Shown here piece by piece: positions 10,801-19,366 of a stretch of DNA of 20,379 nucleotides. The notes under the pieces are model-generated. The model ran no database searches. It worked only from the letters and a program-made list of their open reading frames with translations, and had not been told where the DNA came from. Positions within the stretch are counted from its first letter, which is position 1, and the number at the start of each line of letters is the position of its first letter. The translations under genes and the position numbers were made by a program. The DNA lies in the NCBI GenBank assembly GCA_016713085.1, contig JADJPV010000004.1, positions 1 to 20,379 on the forward strand, in the 5' to 3' direction. This DNA is from Chitinophagaceae bacterium. Lineage in GTDB: Bacteria; Bacteroidota; Bacteroidia; Chitinophagales; Chitinophagaceae.

Positions 10801-12036
10801 CACCATTGATTATATAATTGGTGATCTGCTGAATATTTACTGCATGAAAATAATCATCACTATGAGGTTGCACATCTGTTGTAGGGCCGGTAATACCTGC
10901 ATAGCCCATGATTGTACTTCCGCTGCCTGGTTCAACCTGTACACCGGTACCTTCATTACCTCCATGTGTATGCGTATGATTTCCGCCAAACTGATGCCCC
11001 ATTTCATGTGTCAGGTAATCCACCACAAACCAGTCGAAATTATTCAGGTTGTTGTATGATGTAAACCCACTTCCTTTTTCACCTGTTTGGCATACACAAC
11101 CTATACAACCTGCATTGCCATTATCACTTGTTCTGTGTACTAAATGGCCTATATCATAATTGGCGTCGCCAATTTGTGCATCAATAGTCACCTGTGTTGT
11201 TGAATTCAGTTCGCCGGACCAGGGATCAGTTGAAGCATCTAAATAAATAACGAGATCATTGTTGGGAACAAGTATCATACGTATTGCAAAATCTCTTTCA
11301 TAAATTCCATTCGTTCTCGTCATTGCAGCATTCATTGCAACCAGCACTTTTGCTTTTCTCTGCGCATCGGTTGTTTCAGTTCCATTTAACCAAAACTGTG
11401 AAAACTCTCCGGTTGAAGCGAGTGCAAGACGGAACGTTCTGAGTTTACCATCTGTTGCATTTTGTGCTTCGGGCATTTCGCTTAAACGCTGCATTGTGTT
11501 TTTCTCATCAGTAAAACATTTAAACTCATTTTTATAATCAATGATTTCATTTCTTGAAACAACCAGGTACAGTTGTTTTTTCTCATCTGACTGGTCGATA
11601 TAAATTGTTGGGCGGTCGGTAGAAAGAATCATCCCTTCGAACTTACCCATTCCCATACTGAAACGGATGGTTGAGTTGGGACGGTCAATTCCTTTACCGG
11701 CATAAGAATGAATGCCGGGATACTTTGCGGCAAGATCAGGGTGCATCACTGGTGCATTCACAACCCTGTACCGTTCAATTACTCCTTCAGCATTTGGTAC
11801 TGAAAGAATAAACGATGAGTTTGATGCAGATACACTTTTTTCTGATGGGGCACGCTTCAGTTCTTCTGTCATGATTGATGACTTCAACTGAAATACTTTA
11901 TATGCCTTGGGTTTACTTCCATTTGAAACCGGTCAGCTGAAAGCCAACTTTCATCCATTTGCTGCCATAGGTTTTGCTGGCCATAGGTAGCAACACAAAT
12001 AAATACAAAAAGAGAGAAGAGTAAAGATTTTCTCAT
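7875..12036 (-). CDS. Secreted M12B/reprolysin-like metalloprotease with Ig-like repeats and T9SS sorting domain, two frameshifts
   Basis: The start at 12036 gives a signal peptide (MRKSLLFSLFVFICVA). The propeptide region has KAYKVFQLKSS and GIHSYAGKGID. The catalytic domain carries the metzincin zinc site HEMGHQFGGNHTH (codons about 10968-11007), preceded by a Cys-rich GCIGCVCQTGEKG, and a Met-turn STIMGYAG. A PKD-like region follows (NAPTASAGADFTIPRST), then further beta domains, about five tandem Ig-like repeats, and a T9SS type A tail (FFYPNPNGGQFQV ... GIYLVQL). The chain is about 1,380 residues. One break lies near 11930 in the propeptide. Another at about 10370 is a single missing T in a T run, which turns GPFLVTAP into GPF-stop. 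If real, it would free an active protease from its secretion tail. The protein is expected to cross the outer membrane through T9SS and stay at the surface or be released. Confidence 0.88.
8400..9760 (-). repeat. Tandem ~91-codon Ig-like repeats within the protease gene
   Basis: The motif encoding NNYRYRC recurs, as plus-strand CAACGGTAACGGTA-like DNA, at about 8729, 9001, 9277 and 9549, a spacing of 272-276 bp. A more divergent copy (NYKYRVI) lies near 8455. Each unit also carries a YQWQ.STDGG strand. Near identity over 25 bp between the 8729 and 9277 copies suggests recent duplication or conversion among units. Confidence 0.8.
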
Positions 12037-12180
12037 GTTACGTTTTGGTTTAAGCAGAAGCAATCAAGATATAAAAAACACTTATACAAGGCAATTGCAC
12101 TGGAGAAAAAAAGCCCTTCTTTGTCAAAACAGAACAGATACAGACAAAATGCGGAAAAATTCAACAGAAAAGACTACGAA

Positions 12181-13099
12181 TTATTTCTTCATCAGGAAGA
12201 GAACCGGTATCGCTAACCGTTTACGCCAGGCATTCTCAGAATGGTTTGCTCCAAGAAACTCCTTAGTTATCCAATTCCTGCCTGTAAACCCTTTTGCTTT
12301 CATAATACTATCTGCCTGCTGCTGAAAAGGTTTGTAAAGTGAATCAAGCGTAGCTGTTCCGTAATCAAAATAAATTTTATGTGTGCCGGGGTCAGGTAAA
12401 TTGCGCCTCAAATAATTCATAAAAGCTTCCGGAACCGGATTGTCCTTTACAGTAAATAACCCTGGCCAGTGTGTAGATAAACAGGCAGCACCTCCAAATA
12501 CAGTTGGATACTCACAAATTGCATACATAGAAATTAATCCACCCATACTTGACCCTGCGATGCATGTATTGTTTCGGTCTTTCAGAGTAGAAAAATTTTC
12601 ATCAATAAAAGGTTTAAGTTCAGTTACAAGAAATTTTAAATACTTATCTGATTGCACAGGAACTGCAAATAATGAATAGTCTTTTGTTGCTGTTGCGGTA
12701 TAAATTGAATCCTGCTGCTGTTTGAGAAGTGATTCAAAAGGTTTTTGCGGAAAATAATCTGCATGACGTTTACCGCCTGTATTCCACACAGCAACAACAA
12801 TGCAGTCTTTTATTTTTTTTGTTTTATTAATCGCCCAATTGTTTCATCAACTCCCCACTCCTGTTTGTTCCAGTTGCTGGTTGAATCAAACAGCATTTGT
12901 CCATCGTGCATATACAGAACAGCATATTTCTTTTTTGGGAATATCCTTCAGGCAGCCATACTTCAACATTCCTTGCATCAACATAAACAGATGAAAAATT
13001 TGCAAACCGCTTAACAAAACCCGACGATACATTTACTTCCTGGGAAAAACTGCTATTCAGCAGAAAAAAACAAAACACAGGAATAAGTGTTGCTTTCAT
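12181..13099 (-). CDS. Secreted esterase D-like alpha/beta hydrolase, frameshifted
   Basis: The start at 13099 gives a signal peptide (MKATLIPVFCFFLLNSSFSQ). The mature part matches the putative-esterase family (PF00756, relatives of enterochelin esterase and S-formylglutathione hydrolase): ARNVEVWLPEGYSQK, then VAVWNTGGKRHADYFP. It continues with FIDENFSTL, the nucleophile elbow GSSMGG (about 12545-12565), and the catalytic-histidine region GANHSENAW near the C-terminus. The acid residue is probably in FDYGTATLDSLY. Breaks occur near 12935 (in an A/T run) and near 12830. The repaired length is about 300 residues. In Bacteroidota such exported esterases often deacylate polysaccharide side chains; the substrate here cannot be told. 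It shares orientation with the protease and nuclease genes but has 144-bp and 131-bp gaps around it, so an operon is not assured. Confidence 0.8.
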
Positions 13100-13230
13100 G
13101 TTCTAAATTTATTTACTTTCCGATACAAAAAGTAAAGAATCCAGTATATATTGATGTTTGAAAGGACGGGCAACAAGAGGGCAACACGAAAGCAGAACCA
13201 AAAGAAGACAAGGATAAAATCTTTTTCAAT

Positions 13231-13795
13231 TAAAAAACAGAAACTGTTTTGTAGTGACCTCTCCTGTTATTTCTTGCAAATGTATTGATTATTTGGAAAT
13301 CACTCAATGCTTCACAATAGTACTTACTATACGCTTTTGCATACCCTTCACTGATCATTAATTCATTTAAGCAAGTACCATCTGCAAGAAAAACATAAGC
13401 CAGTGTTCTGCCAAAGAATCGATGCTATTTAGTTTTTCCATTTGTATCGTTACAGAAGTTCCAACCGGAGCTATACTATTTAAAAATGTTTTTGATTGAT
13501 GCCCTAACGATAAAAGCAATTGACCAGGTAAGTGTGTTTCTCTTTCATCCTGTTGCAGTTTTTTTGATCTCTTTATTTCAGGTGCATCAATACCTAAAAA
13601 TCTTATTTCCTCTTCCTTCTTATTAAAAATATTCATGACGAATATGCCATCGCCATCAACCACCTTAGTGATTTTAAGATGAGTTTTTATAATTGCCTGT
13701 CCATATGCTTTGAATTGCATCATATTGCTTCGTTCAACTAACTGAATTTCAGTGCATTGCGATGTAAATTTGTATTGAAAAAAATGAATTTTCAA
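13231..13795 (-). CDS. Staphylococcal-nuclease-like (thermonuclease family) protein, one frameshift
   Basis: The core reads ITKVVDGDG, IRFLGIDAPEIK and, after a break near 13423, GRTLAYVFLADGTCLNE and YCEALSDFQIINTFARNN, ending at the TAA at 13231-13233. This is the SNase OB-fold. The calcium ligand Asp (VDGDG), the Arg and Asp/Glu of RFLGIDAPE and the Arg of GRTLAYV match the catalytic residues of the family, so a Ca-dependent phosphodiesterase is expected. The frame opens at 13795, but methionines at 13723 and 13720 (MMQFKAYGQ) are likelier starts: the upstream 24 residues lack similarity and overlap a probable promoter for the divergent gene. No signal peptide is evident from either start, which is unusual for this family. 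The repaired length from 13723 is about 163 residues. Confidence 0.8.
13765..13772 (+). promoter_or_regulatory. Candidate -7 box for the 13813 gene
   Basis: TAAATTTG is an exact match to the Bacteroidota -7 consensus TAnnTTTG and lies 40 bp before the ATG at 13813. No convincing -33 box was found at the expected spacing. Confidence 0.3.
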
Positions 13796-13812
13796 AATTA
13801 AAATTTAATATC

Positions 13813-14617
13813 ATGGCAAAGCAAACAGGTTTAGTTCGTTATTCTGGTTCAATGGGCGGAGTTCGACATTTTAAAATCAAAGGTTTATCTGGCGACTTCG
13901 CCGGTTTAAATGGTGGTCCTTCAGGAGATCAAATTAAAACGGCTCCTGAGTTTGAACGTACTCGTGAAAATATGAACGAGTTCGGCGGATGCCACCACAG
14001 GAAAAGCCATTCGTGTTGGACTCAGTCAGTTGGTGAAACAAATGAGTGATCCACAAATGACCGGAAGATTAACCGGTGTAATCAAGAAAATTAATTTGGA
14101 AGACCAAACAGAAGCCAGGGGTTACCGGGCAATTTTGATTTCACAGGAAAAGCAGTATTTGACTGGCTTTGCATTCGATAAGAATGTTAGCCTGGAAGGT
14201 GTGTTCACTGCACCTTACACTTTAACAAGTACTCCTGCACGTGACAGTGGTACATTCACAGTACCTGAATTCAATCCTGCAAACCTTGTGAATGCACCTG
14301 CTGGTGCAACTCACTTTCGTTTGATTCAGGCATTGGCTTGCGTTTCTGATTTTGCTTACAACGATCAGACCGGCGTTTATGAGCCAATTGATCCGGCAAA
14401 CAATGAACTTTCAGATGTGCAGTATTCCGGCTACATCGATTTGTTCACTCCAGTTGCAGCTCCTACTGTTATAACAGCTACGCTGCCAGGATCACCTACA
14501 CTTACTGCGGATGCAAGTGTGTTGCAGTGTATCGGCATTGAGTTTTATCAGCAAGTGGTTCCAACTACTATCTTTTTAACTCAGGGTAATGCCCTGAAGA
14601 TTCAGGATATTTTTTAA
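13813..14617 (+). CDS. Conserved Bacteroidota protein of unknown function (MAKQTG family), one frameshift
   Basis: The protein begins MAKQTGLVRYSGSMGG and continues with HFKIKGLSGDFAGLNGG, then FERTRENMNEFGGC. It breaks near 13985 and resumes as AIRVGLSQLVKQMSDPQM and GRLTGVIKKINLEDQ to the stop. The N-terminal pattern (MAKQTG, a short beta unit, then a FxRTRENxxEFG motif) is one I recall from a family of hypothetical proteins common in Bacteroidota; no function is established that I know of. There is no signal peptide or membrane segment. The C-terminal half is rich in beta-forming and small residues, ending IEFYQQVVPTT and ALKIQDIF. It stands alone with its own promoter-like box and terminator. 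The repaired length is about 267 residues. Confidence 0.65.
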
Positions 14618-14643
14618 GGATTGAAATATCTACTCCATTTATG

Positions 14644-14668
14644 AGCCCTGGATTCTTCCGGGCTTTTT
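14644..14668 (+). terminator. Intrinsic terminator after the MAKQTG-family gene
   Basis: AGCCC (14644-14648) pairs with GGGCT (14660-14664), with further GGA/TCC pairing inside, followed by a T run (14664-14668). It is 26 bp past the stop codon. Confidence 0.7.
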
Positions 14669-15072
14669 ATGTACCATGCAATTCAAAAAAATCATTGTGT
14701 GTTGAATCATGGTGCTTTTAACCTCGGGTTATGGTTGGCTAATATGGTCGAAATGCAGTCAGGATAAAAATAAGTCAGGGTAAAAGTGCAAAAGCCCTTA
14801 AAAGGAAAGCACAAAGCTGACAGCGGCCTGATGGAAAGCACCACAGATACCAACCGCAAGCAAGCCGATAAACAGAACAGCCTACTAAAGGACGGTAATG
14901 AATACGATGGCGACGAAAATGCCTGCTGAAAACTACCTGCGGAACTGAAGGAACCGAATAAAGAACTGCTGAATGGACAAACTGCCAAACTGCGACTGGT
15001 GATGATACGAAGCTAGCTTTGCATAACTGTGAATTTTTATAAGCATCTCTCAGCGAGGCAGTAAAAAAACCC

Positions 15073-15140
15073 AAAGAAACGGAATAAAAGATGGCTTTGT
15101 GTGTCGAGTCTGTGTTTATGCCGTAGTCTTTGTTTTTTTG
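15073..15140 (+). repeat. Dispersed degenerate repeat, copy 1
   Basis: It shares, in order, AACGGAATAA, GCTTTGTGYG, TATGCCGTAGT and a T-rich end with the copy at 15677-15746. By eye about three quarters of positions match. The part reading ATGGCTTTGTG ... GTTTATGCCG also matches 18098-18136. No coding frame is conserved across copies. Confidence 0.55.
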
Positions 15141-15676
15141 TCAGGGTTGTGCGGTGGGCTGCCGTAGCTACTTTGCTGAATAAAAAACACATTGGCAAAA
15201 GCTGTATCAATTCAACAAGGACGTGAAGGATGTAAGAAAAGCGGATATTTCTGCCCCTTCTTTTTAGTATTCACATGGTAGCATCAAGCAACCATCTACC
15301 AGCCAGATGGTGGCAACATCATAAGGGAAAATCACTGAAGGAATTTCCTGACTTGCGACCGGTTATGATTGCCATCAGTTGCTTTGATAAAAAACTGATC
15401 AGCATGTTCCTCTTTGAATTCCCATACCTGGAACCGTTCAAAGGTTTACATCTTTCTTACATTGATGGCTTATAATTAAATCAATCAGCCAATAAGCATA
15501 GCATACTTCAACCATATCTTAACTCCATCTGTAGAAAAGAATTAAAGATGGATTGTGGTGAGAAATTTTTGAACCGTTACCACTTCCAGTAGTTTTTGCA
15601 TTCTTCATTTTAAAAATTTAATTTTTAAAGAAAAAAAGAAAAAAAGCAATCATCAGGCGGCGTGGCTAAAAACAGG

Positions 15677-15746
15677 GAGGAACGGAATAATTGATGAAAG
15701 CTTTGTGCGGATGGGCTGTGTTGTATGCCGTAGTTACTGTTTTTCT
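15677..15746 (+). repeat. Dispersed degenerate repeat, copy 2
   Basis: This is the second copy of the 15073 repeat, 604 bp downstream in the same orientation. It is also the left half of a nested inverted-repeat element (15683-15795). Confidence 0.55.
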
Positions 15747-15795
15747 AAAGCAATTGTGCCATCCGGCCTTACTGCATTTTTTGGTTATTATTCCG
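15683..15795. repeat. Nested inverted-repeat element
   Basis: A perfect 9-bp outer pair (CGGAATAAT at 15683-15691, ATTATTCCG at 15787-15795) encloses a perfect inner pair, CGGATGG and CCATCCG, around the repeat core. A 113-bp element with two coaxial stems could be a small structured RNA or a palindromic mobile remnant. Confidence 0.45.
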
Positions 15796-15865
15796 CGATA
15801 AGGATGCCAGTAATACGGAAGATTAAAATGATGTGAAGTTAGAGCGCACCCAAAAATTTTAATCT

Positions 15866-16192
15866 ATAGGAAAGTTTGTCATTAAAACCCGGAACGAATG
15901 GCTAGTATTATTTCAGTTTAAAAGCTGATAATGGCCAAAAGATTTTTAACAAGCGAAGGTTATACTACCAAAGCTGCTGTACTAATGGAATTGATTCTGT
16001 AAAAGCAAATGCAAGGATGAAAGTAAGTATGACAGAAAAATTTCCACCAACAGTAAGTATTATTTCACACTAAAAGCAAGTAATGGACAAATCATTGGAA
16101 CAAGTGAAATGTACGAAACGGCTTTTGGCCGGGACGGCGGCATTGAATCCGTAAAAACAAATGCACCTGGTGCAAGTGTATCAGAAGAATAA
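15866..16192 (+). CDS. Tandem DUF1508 (YegP-like, UPF0339) protein, frameshifted
   Basis: Joining frames gives an N-terminal unit GKFVIKTRNEW ... DNGQKI then CTNGIDSVKANA, a linker SKYDRKISTNSKYYF, and a second unit LKASNGQIIGTSEMYETA, GRDGGIESVKTNAP, ending VSEE. DUF1508 units have exactly this form: an F/Y strand, then xADNGQxI, then a GIxSVKxNA helix. Two in tandem is the usual YegP arrangement of about 110 residues. Breaks fall near 15900, 15930-15990 and 16020. The expected start methionine is an ATA codon at 15866 (ATAGGAAAG where ATGGGAAAG is expected), which may itself be an error. The cellular role of the family is not established; it forms a small domain-swapped beta/alpha fold. A terminator follows directly. 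Confidence 0.72.
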
Positions 16193-16213
16193 CATTATTA
16201 CATACATATTTAT

Positions 16214-16248
16214 AAAGGGAGTACAGCTATCATGCTTGCTCCCTTTTT
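16214..16248 (+). terminator. Intrinsic terminator after the DUF1508 gene
   Basis: AAAGGGAG (16214-16221) pairs with CTCCCTTT (16239-16246), with an inner AGC/GCT pair, and ends in a T run. It is 21 bp past the stop. Confidence 0.8.
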
Positions 16249-16289
16249 GTTTTTACCAGCAATAAATATTCTGTAATTTTTAGATAAAA

Positions 16290-16942
16290 ATGGGAAGACA
16301 TAAAGAGAGGGTTCAGATCCATCATGAACCAACAACCACCGAACGTTTTCTTTGCATTGCTTCTATGCCCAAATGGAGTAAACTGCTGTCAGGCATGAAC
16401 CAATAAACCGTATTGCGATATATTAAGCGGATTAATTGAAAAAGGTTTTTACAGTGACAGCGATGAAAAGCGGACTATCAAAAGATGGCAGCTGATCTAA
16501 AAACCGATTCCGGAAAACTTACTAAGTGGATTGGTGCTATCTATCAGGATATTTTGAACTAAACGAACAAAAATCAGAACTTTTTATGCTGATGGGATAA
16601 AAACGATTCTTTATAAAGTACTTTGATGACTCGGCGACGTTCGGTTTAACATTGCCCGTGATACCAAGAAAGTACGGAAATGTTCCGGTTCTATTTTGCG
16701 AAAGGCAAAAACAGGTGCTGAATATTATTGGGTCCATCATTGTAGAACATAGTATTGAAGCTGACACATACGAAGTATGTATTTGGCTGAATGGAGGATT
16801 TACAATAAATACCGTGACTTTTTATACGATAAAGCAAAATTTTATAACAGGGATTGGGTTCTTTGATCTTCATCAAAAAACTGAAGGGCAGATTGATGAT
16901 GAATTGATGAAGATTTATAAAAAGGATAGTTTATTTCGTGAG
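16290..16942 (+). CDS. Unnamed conserved-looking protein broken by many frameshifts
   Basis: From ATG at 16290 the frame reads MGRHKERVQIHHEPTTTERF and CIASMPKWSKLLSGMN. It then jumps to INRIADILSGLIEKGFYSD, then YQKMAADLKTDSGKLTKWIG, ELNEQKSELFMLMG, RFFIKYFDDSATF, KAKTGAEYYWVHH, VEHSIEADTYEVCIWLNGG, YNKYRDFLYDKAKFYNRDW, and LHQKTEGQIDDELMKIYKKD. Successive segments abut closely and have strong protein-like composition, so they form one gene of about 215 residues rather than chance frames. The charged, aromatic, non-membrane composition suggests a cytoplasmic protein. I do not know a named family for it. At least seven breaks in 650 bp make this the most damaged gene in the window, consistent with either true decay or dense sequencing error. 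The GC-rich block begins directly after it. Confidence 0.55.
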
Positions 16943-17370
16943 TGCTGGCCTGCCGGTAAAGCGCCTGCGGCAAAAAGCATAGCCGTGCCCGCACACTTGA
17001 CGGCACTGGTGTTGGCGAGCCGTTGATGGCCGCCGGAAGAATGAGGAACGAAGGAACGGAGGCGGACGCAAACCCCACAAAGGGGCTGGCGGTAAAGCCA
17101 TGAGGAACGAATGGCGATGCAACCATAGGCCGCCGTAGTAAATTTCCCGTCAGGGTACGGAGCTGAACTATGCAAGTGAACCTTAGCGATGCTTTGCTAA
17201 ATGGAGCTACGAGATGAGCAATTAGCAGACGCAAGGTGAACGCAGCCTAAGTGGGGCTGCCGGCGAGCAAAAGAAAAGAGGGCAGCGGGTGGACTGAACG
17301 CTACTGAAGTGAATGTATGACGTAGTGAAGCGGAATGAAACTCAGTGAGTATTGCAGGGATGGCTTGCGG

Positions 17371-17428
17371 AAAGGCAGGTGCATCCCATGTGTATTGCTT
17401 TGTGTGTGGCCTGGGATGCCCTGCCTTG
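17371..17428. repeat. Long imperfect hairpin in the GC-rich block
   Basis: AAAGGCAGGTGCATCCCA (17371-17388) pairs with TGGGATGCCCTGCCTTG (17412-17428), with one bulge and one end mismatch. The loop of 23 bases holds GCTTTGTGTG, the same motif seen in the dispersed repeats. Confidence 0.7.
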
Positions 17429-17529
17429 TAGCAAATTGTTTAGCTGCGAACGTGGTGTAATGGAGGAGGAATGAGGAGGAACTGCAAGCAGCATGACAAA
17501 CTGCGTAGCGAAAGCAGAGCACCCGAAGG

Positions 17530-17592
17530 GCATTGCAGGTGCAGCAATACCCTAAAAGTTTATAAAAATATTTATTGCTGCTGCTGCAATGG
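17530..17592. repeat. 20-bp imperfect hairpin with AT-rich loop
   Basis: GCATTGCAGGTGCAGCAATA (17530-17549) pairs with 17573-17592 at 17 of 20 positions, leaving a 2-base internal loop. The 23-base loop is A/T-rich. Confidence 0.75.
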
Positions 17593-17682
17593 TTTGGCAT
17601 GATTGCTTGCTGACGACGAATGACGAACACCTATTTACCGGCGAAGCGTGGGCTTTGTGCGGTGGGAAAAGAAGCGATGGTA

Positions 17683-17727
17683 GGCAGCTTCCCGGGCTGG
17701 ATTTGTGGGTGGCTCCGGGATGCTGCC
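17683..17727. repeat. 14-bp imperfect hairpin in the GC-rich block
   Basis: GGCAGCTTCCCGGG (17683-17696) pairs with TCCGGGATGCTGCC (17714-17727) at 12 of 14 positions. The right arm shares GGGATGC-CTGCC with the hairpin at 17371, so the two may be diverged copies. Confidence 0.6.
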
Positions 17728-17881
17728 GTGGGGCAATTGGGCAGGATATTGAATGCCGGAAGGCTACCGACTGAATGAGTGACTGCAGCGGAGTGTACGG
17801 AGCAAAGGAATGAAATGAAGAAGGTAGCCTGACTAAACTGTATACAGAATCATGGCAGCTTCGGGACGAATGCATAACATC

Positions 17882-17909
17882 AAAAATAAAGCCCCCTACC
17901 AAGGAGGCT
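17882..17909 (-). terminator. Intrinsic terminator, probably of the CARF operon
   Basis: On the minus strand AGCCTCC pairs with GGGGGCT (one G-T pair) around a 6-base loop, followed by TTATTTTT. It lies about 350 bp past the CARF nuclease stop, with no other minus-strand gene between. Confidence 0.6.
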
Positions 17910-18069
17910 CACATGACGAAGTAAATGAATGGCCTAACTGTGATGAAAAAATAAACACACCAGGTGAAACAAACCAGCAAGAAACCAGATGCTGCCAACA
18001 AGCCAACGCTGAACTAAGACTGACATAACGAACCATTTAAATGAAAAAATAAAATAACTGCGACCTCAC

Positions 18070-18156
18070 AGCACCGGGATTGTGGGTGGCAGTATAAATG
18101 GCCTTGTGCGTTGGGCTTTTGTTTATGCTGCGAAGCGCTGGCTTTGTGCCGGTGCT
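18070..18156. repeat. Third copy of the dispersed repeat inside a perfect 8-bp inverted repeat
   Basis: AGCACCGG (18070-18077) and CCGGTGCT (18149-18156) enclose 18098-18136, which matches the 15073 and 15677 repeats through ATGGCCTTGTGCG, TGGGCT and GTTTATGC. A second GCTTTGTG follows at 18141. Confidence 0.5.
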
Positions 18157-18261
18157 ATCTTTGCAGCTTATTTTTTTTTAAATGGAGAGGCAGTTGTCAG
18201 CAGTGGATTAGGGACATGAGGTTAAGGCAGGATAAGACACTATATTTTTGTATGTGGGCTA

Positions 18262-19366
18262 TTAAATCGAAGTCTTCTTTTCAAATGAATCCAAAATACC
18301 AGATAATTTATTTAGATCATTAAACTTGTTTTTCCTAAAAAGAGATAAAATACTTCAATATTAAGTTCCTTACATTTTTCCATTATTGTTGAAGAAGGCA
18401 TTTCCAAACAAACTAAAACTGATTTTGAGATTATACCACCGTAAACATCTTTTGACACGCATTTTATTTATGTCATCGTGTTTCACTTTACCAGACTTGC
18501 ATTCAATAAAATAAGTTTATGCCCAATATTTATTAGCACATCAATCTTCATTTTTCATGTAAGTGCCATCATTTTTAAATGGTAATGTACATTGAACAAA
18601 CAACTCTTTAACTTTCTTCCAGGTAGATGCTTCTTTAGCAACTAAAAGCTCCCACCATCCAGAATTGAAAAATAAAATATTAATATTTTTTGAAGATGAA
18701 TTAAATATAATCCTACCATTATCATTAACTGTTATATTGTTCTTGCCCCAGGTAACTAACATTTTGCCTACTGTTGCACTCCCTGAAGAAGGCATACTAA
18801 TAACATCTCTATACTGATTGCTAAAGTGAGTAACAATAGCTTTATATCGATAACTGCTTGTACAAAAAGAGAATATTTTATTGGCTACATCAAAATCATC
18901 CTTTGAAAAGCTATCCAGTAACTTATAGCTGCTAACAGTATGGCCACTTAATTCAAGGAACTCTTTTATTGTAATTTGACTGTTTAATTTGACTTTAGCA
19001 TAAGAAGGTAGTTCAAGAATTGTGTCATCTTGATTAATATAAAATCCTTTCAACCCTTTTTCATGAATTAATGATTGAATTGCTAAAACCATAACCTTAG
19101 TACCTCCTGTCAAATTAAAAGATACTTCGTCGTCTGAGTTCATCCTATCAAGTATTTTCTGACAAGTAGATTTAACTTCATGAAAGTCGTGTGCATTACA
19201 GCTATATTCAGAAAAAGGTATAGCCGTTCAAATATGATTTAAGAAATGTTACCCTATTTTTCGACTCCGACGAAACTATAAAATGTATTCTTTCGGGGGT
19301 GAATGCTTTAATTCCAATGAAAACTGGTAATAGCTGGCCGCCAACTAAAGTAATTTGATGCTTCAT
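18262..19366 (-). CDS. CARF plus PD-(D/E)xK nuclease of the Card1/Can2 type, frameshifted
   Basis: The start at 19366 gives a CARF domain: MKHQITLVGGQLLPVFIGIK, IHFIVSSESKNR and, after a break near 19227, the ligand-binding strand FNLTGGTKVMVLA (about 19090-19120). A linker region follows (about residues 100-230), then a nuclease domain: GWWELLVAKEASTW (its E is the first acidic helix residue), KNEIDVLINIGHKL and FIECKSGKVKHDD. Those give the D ... ExK catalytic core, readable after small breaks near 18548 and 18512. The C-terminal part is ISKSVLVCLEM, ending SFEKKTSI then stop at 18262. The repaired length is about 368 residues, as in Card1. Family members are dimers switched on by cyclic tetra-adenylate from Cas10 and cut single-stranded DNA or RNA, or nick DNA. 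Its start overlaps the previous gene's stop (ATGA). Confidence 0.85.

Larger units (their letters stand above)
14669..15865. other. Gene-poor stretch with degenerate repeats, no confident gene
   Basis: Almost 1.2 kb contains no frame I can assign. Short coding-like traces exist on the plus strand: a Lys/Asn-rich stretch near 14780-15015 (KADSGLMEST, LNGQTAKLR), a stretch near 15190-15265 (LYQFNKDVKDVRKAD) and an open 66-codon frame at 15275-15475. Since neighbouring genes are full of frame breaks, these may be remnants or badly sequenced genes, but none is recognisable. Two copies of a degenerate repeat (15073-15140 and 15677-15746) lie here. Confidence 0.5.
16942..17850. other. GC-rich, hairpin-rich non-coding block (candidate large structured RNA)
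   Basis: About 0.9 kb has clearly higher GC (50-60% in lines I counted, against about 40% around it), no credible protein in any frame, and an unusual density of inverted repeats. In order these are: ACGGC/GCCGT (17000-17023), GCCAT/ATGGC (17097-17115), CCGTA/TACGG (17133-17160), TTAGC/GCTAA (17183-17200), GCAGCC/GGCTGC (17241-17259), the three long hairpins listed separately, and AGGCTACC/GGTAGCCT (17761-17768 with 17823-17830). Purine-rich GAGGAACGAA strings recur between stems. The pattern fits a large folded RNA or a cluster of decayed palindromic repeats. Strand is not determined, and no promoter or terminator clearly frames it. Confidence 0.4.
17851..18261. other. Intergenic stretch between the GC-rich block and the CARF operon
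   Basis: No gene is visible. The stretch holds a minus-strand terminator, a third copy of the dispersed repeat, and an 8-bp perfect inverted repeat around that copy. Confidence 0.5.

Noticed and set aside
14707..15074. Minus-strand frames of 93-99 codons in the gene-poor stretch
   Set aside because: Ser/Phe/Cys-rich translations without motif. The plus strand looks slightly more coding-like here, but neither supports a gene.
15275..15475. 66-codon plus-strand frame
   Set aside because: Composition is plausible but no family, upstream context or extension into other frames could be recognised. Left as unassigned within the gene-poor stretch.
17552..17902. Minus-strand open frame of 116 codons in the GC-rich block (and others at 16842-17234 and 17301-17630)
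   Set aside because: Composition is Ser/Pro/His/Cys-rich with no motif, several frames overlap each other, and the open frames are explained by GC-rich sequence with few stop codons. They cross the hairpin arms.
16942..18261. CRISPR array
   Set aside because: I looked for regularly spaced identical repeats near the CARF operon. The repeats present are few, degenerate, unevenly spaced and of different lengths.
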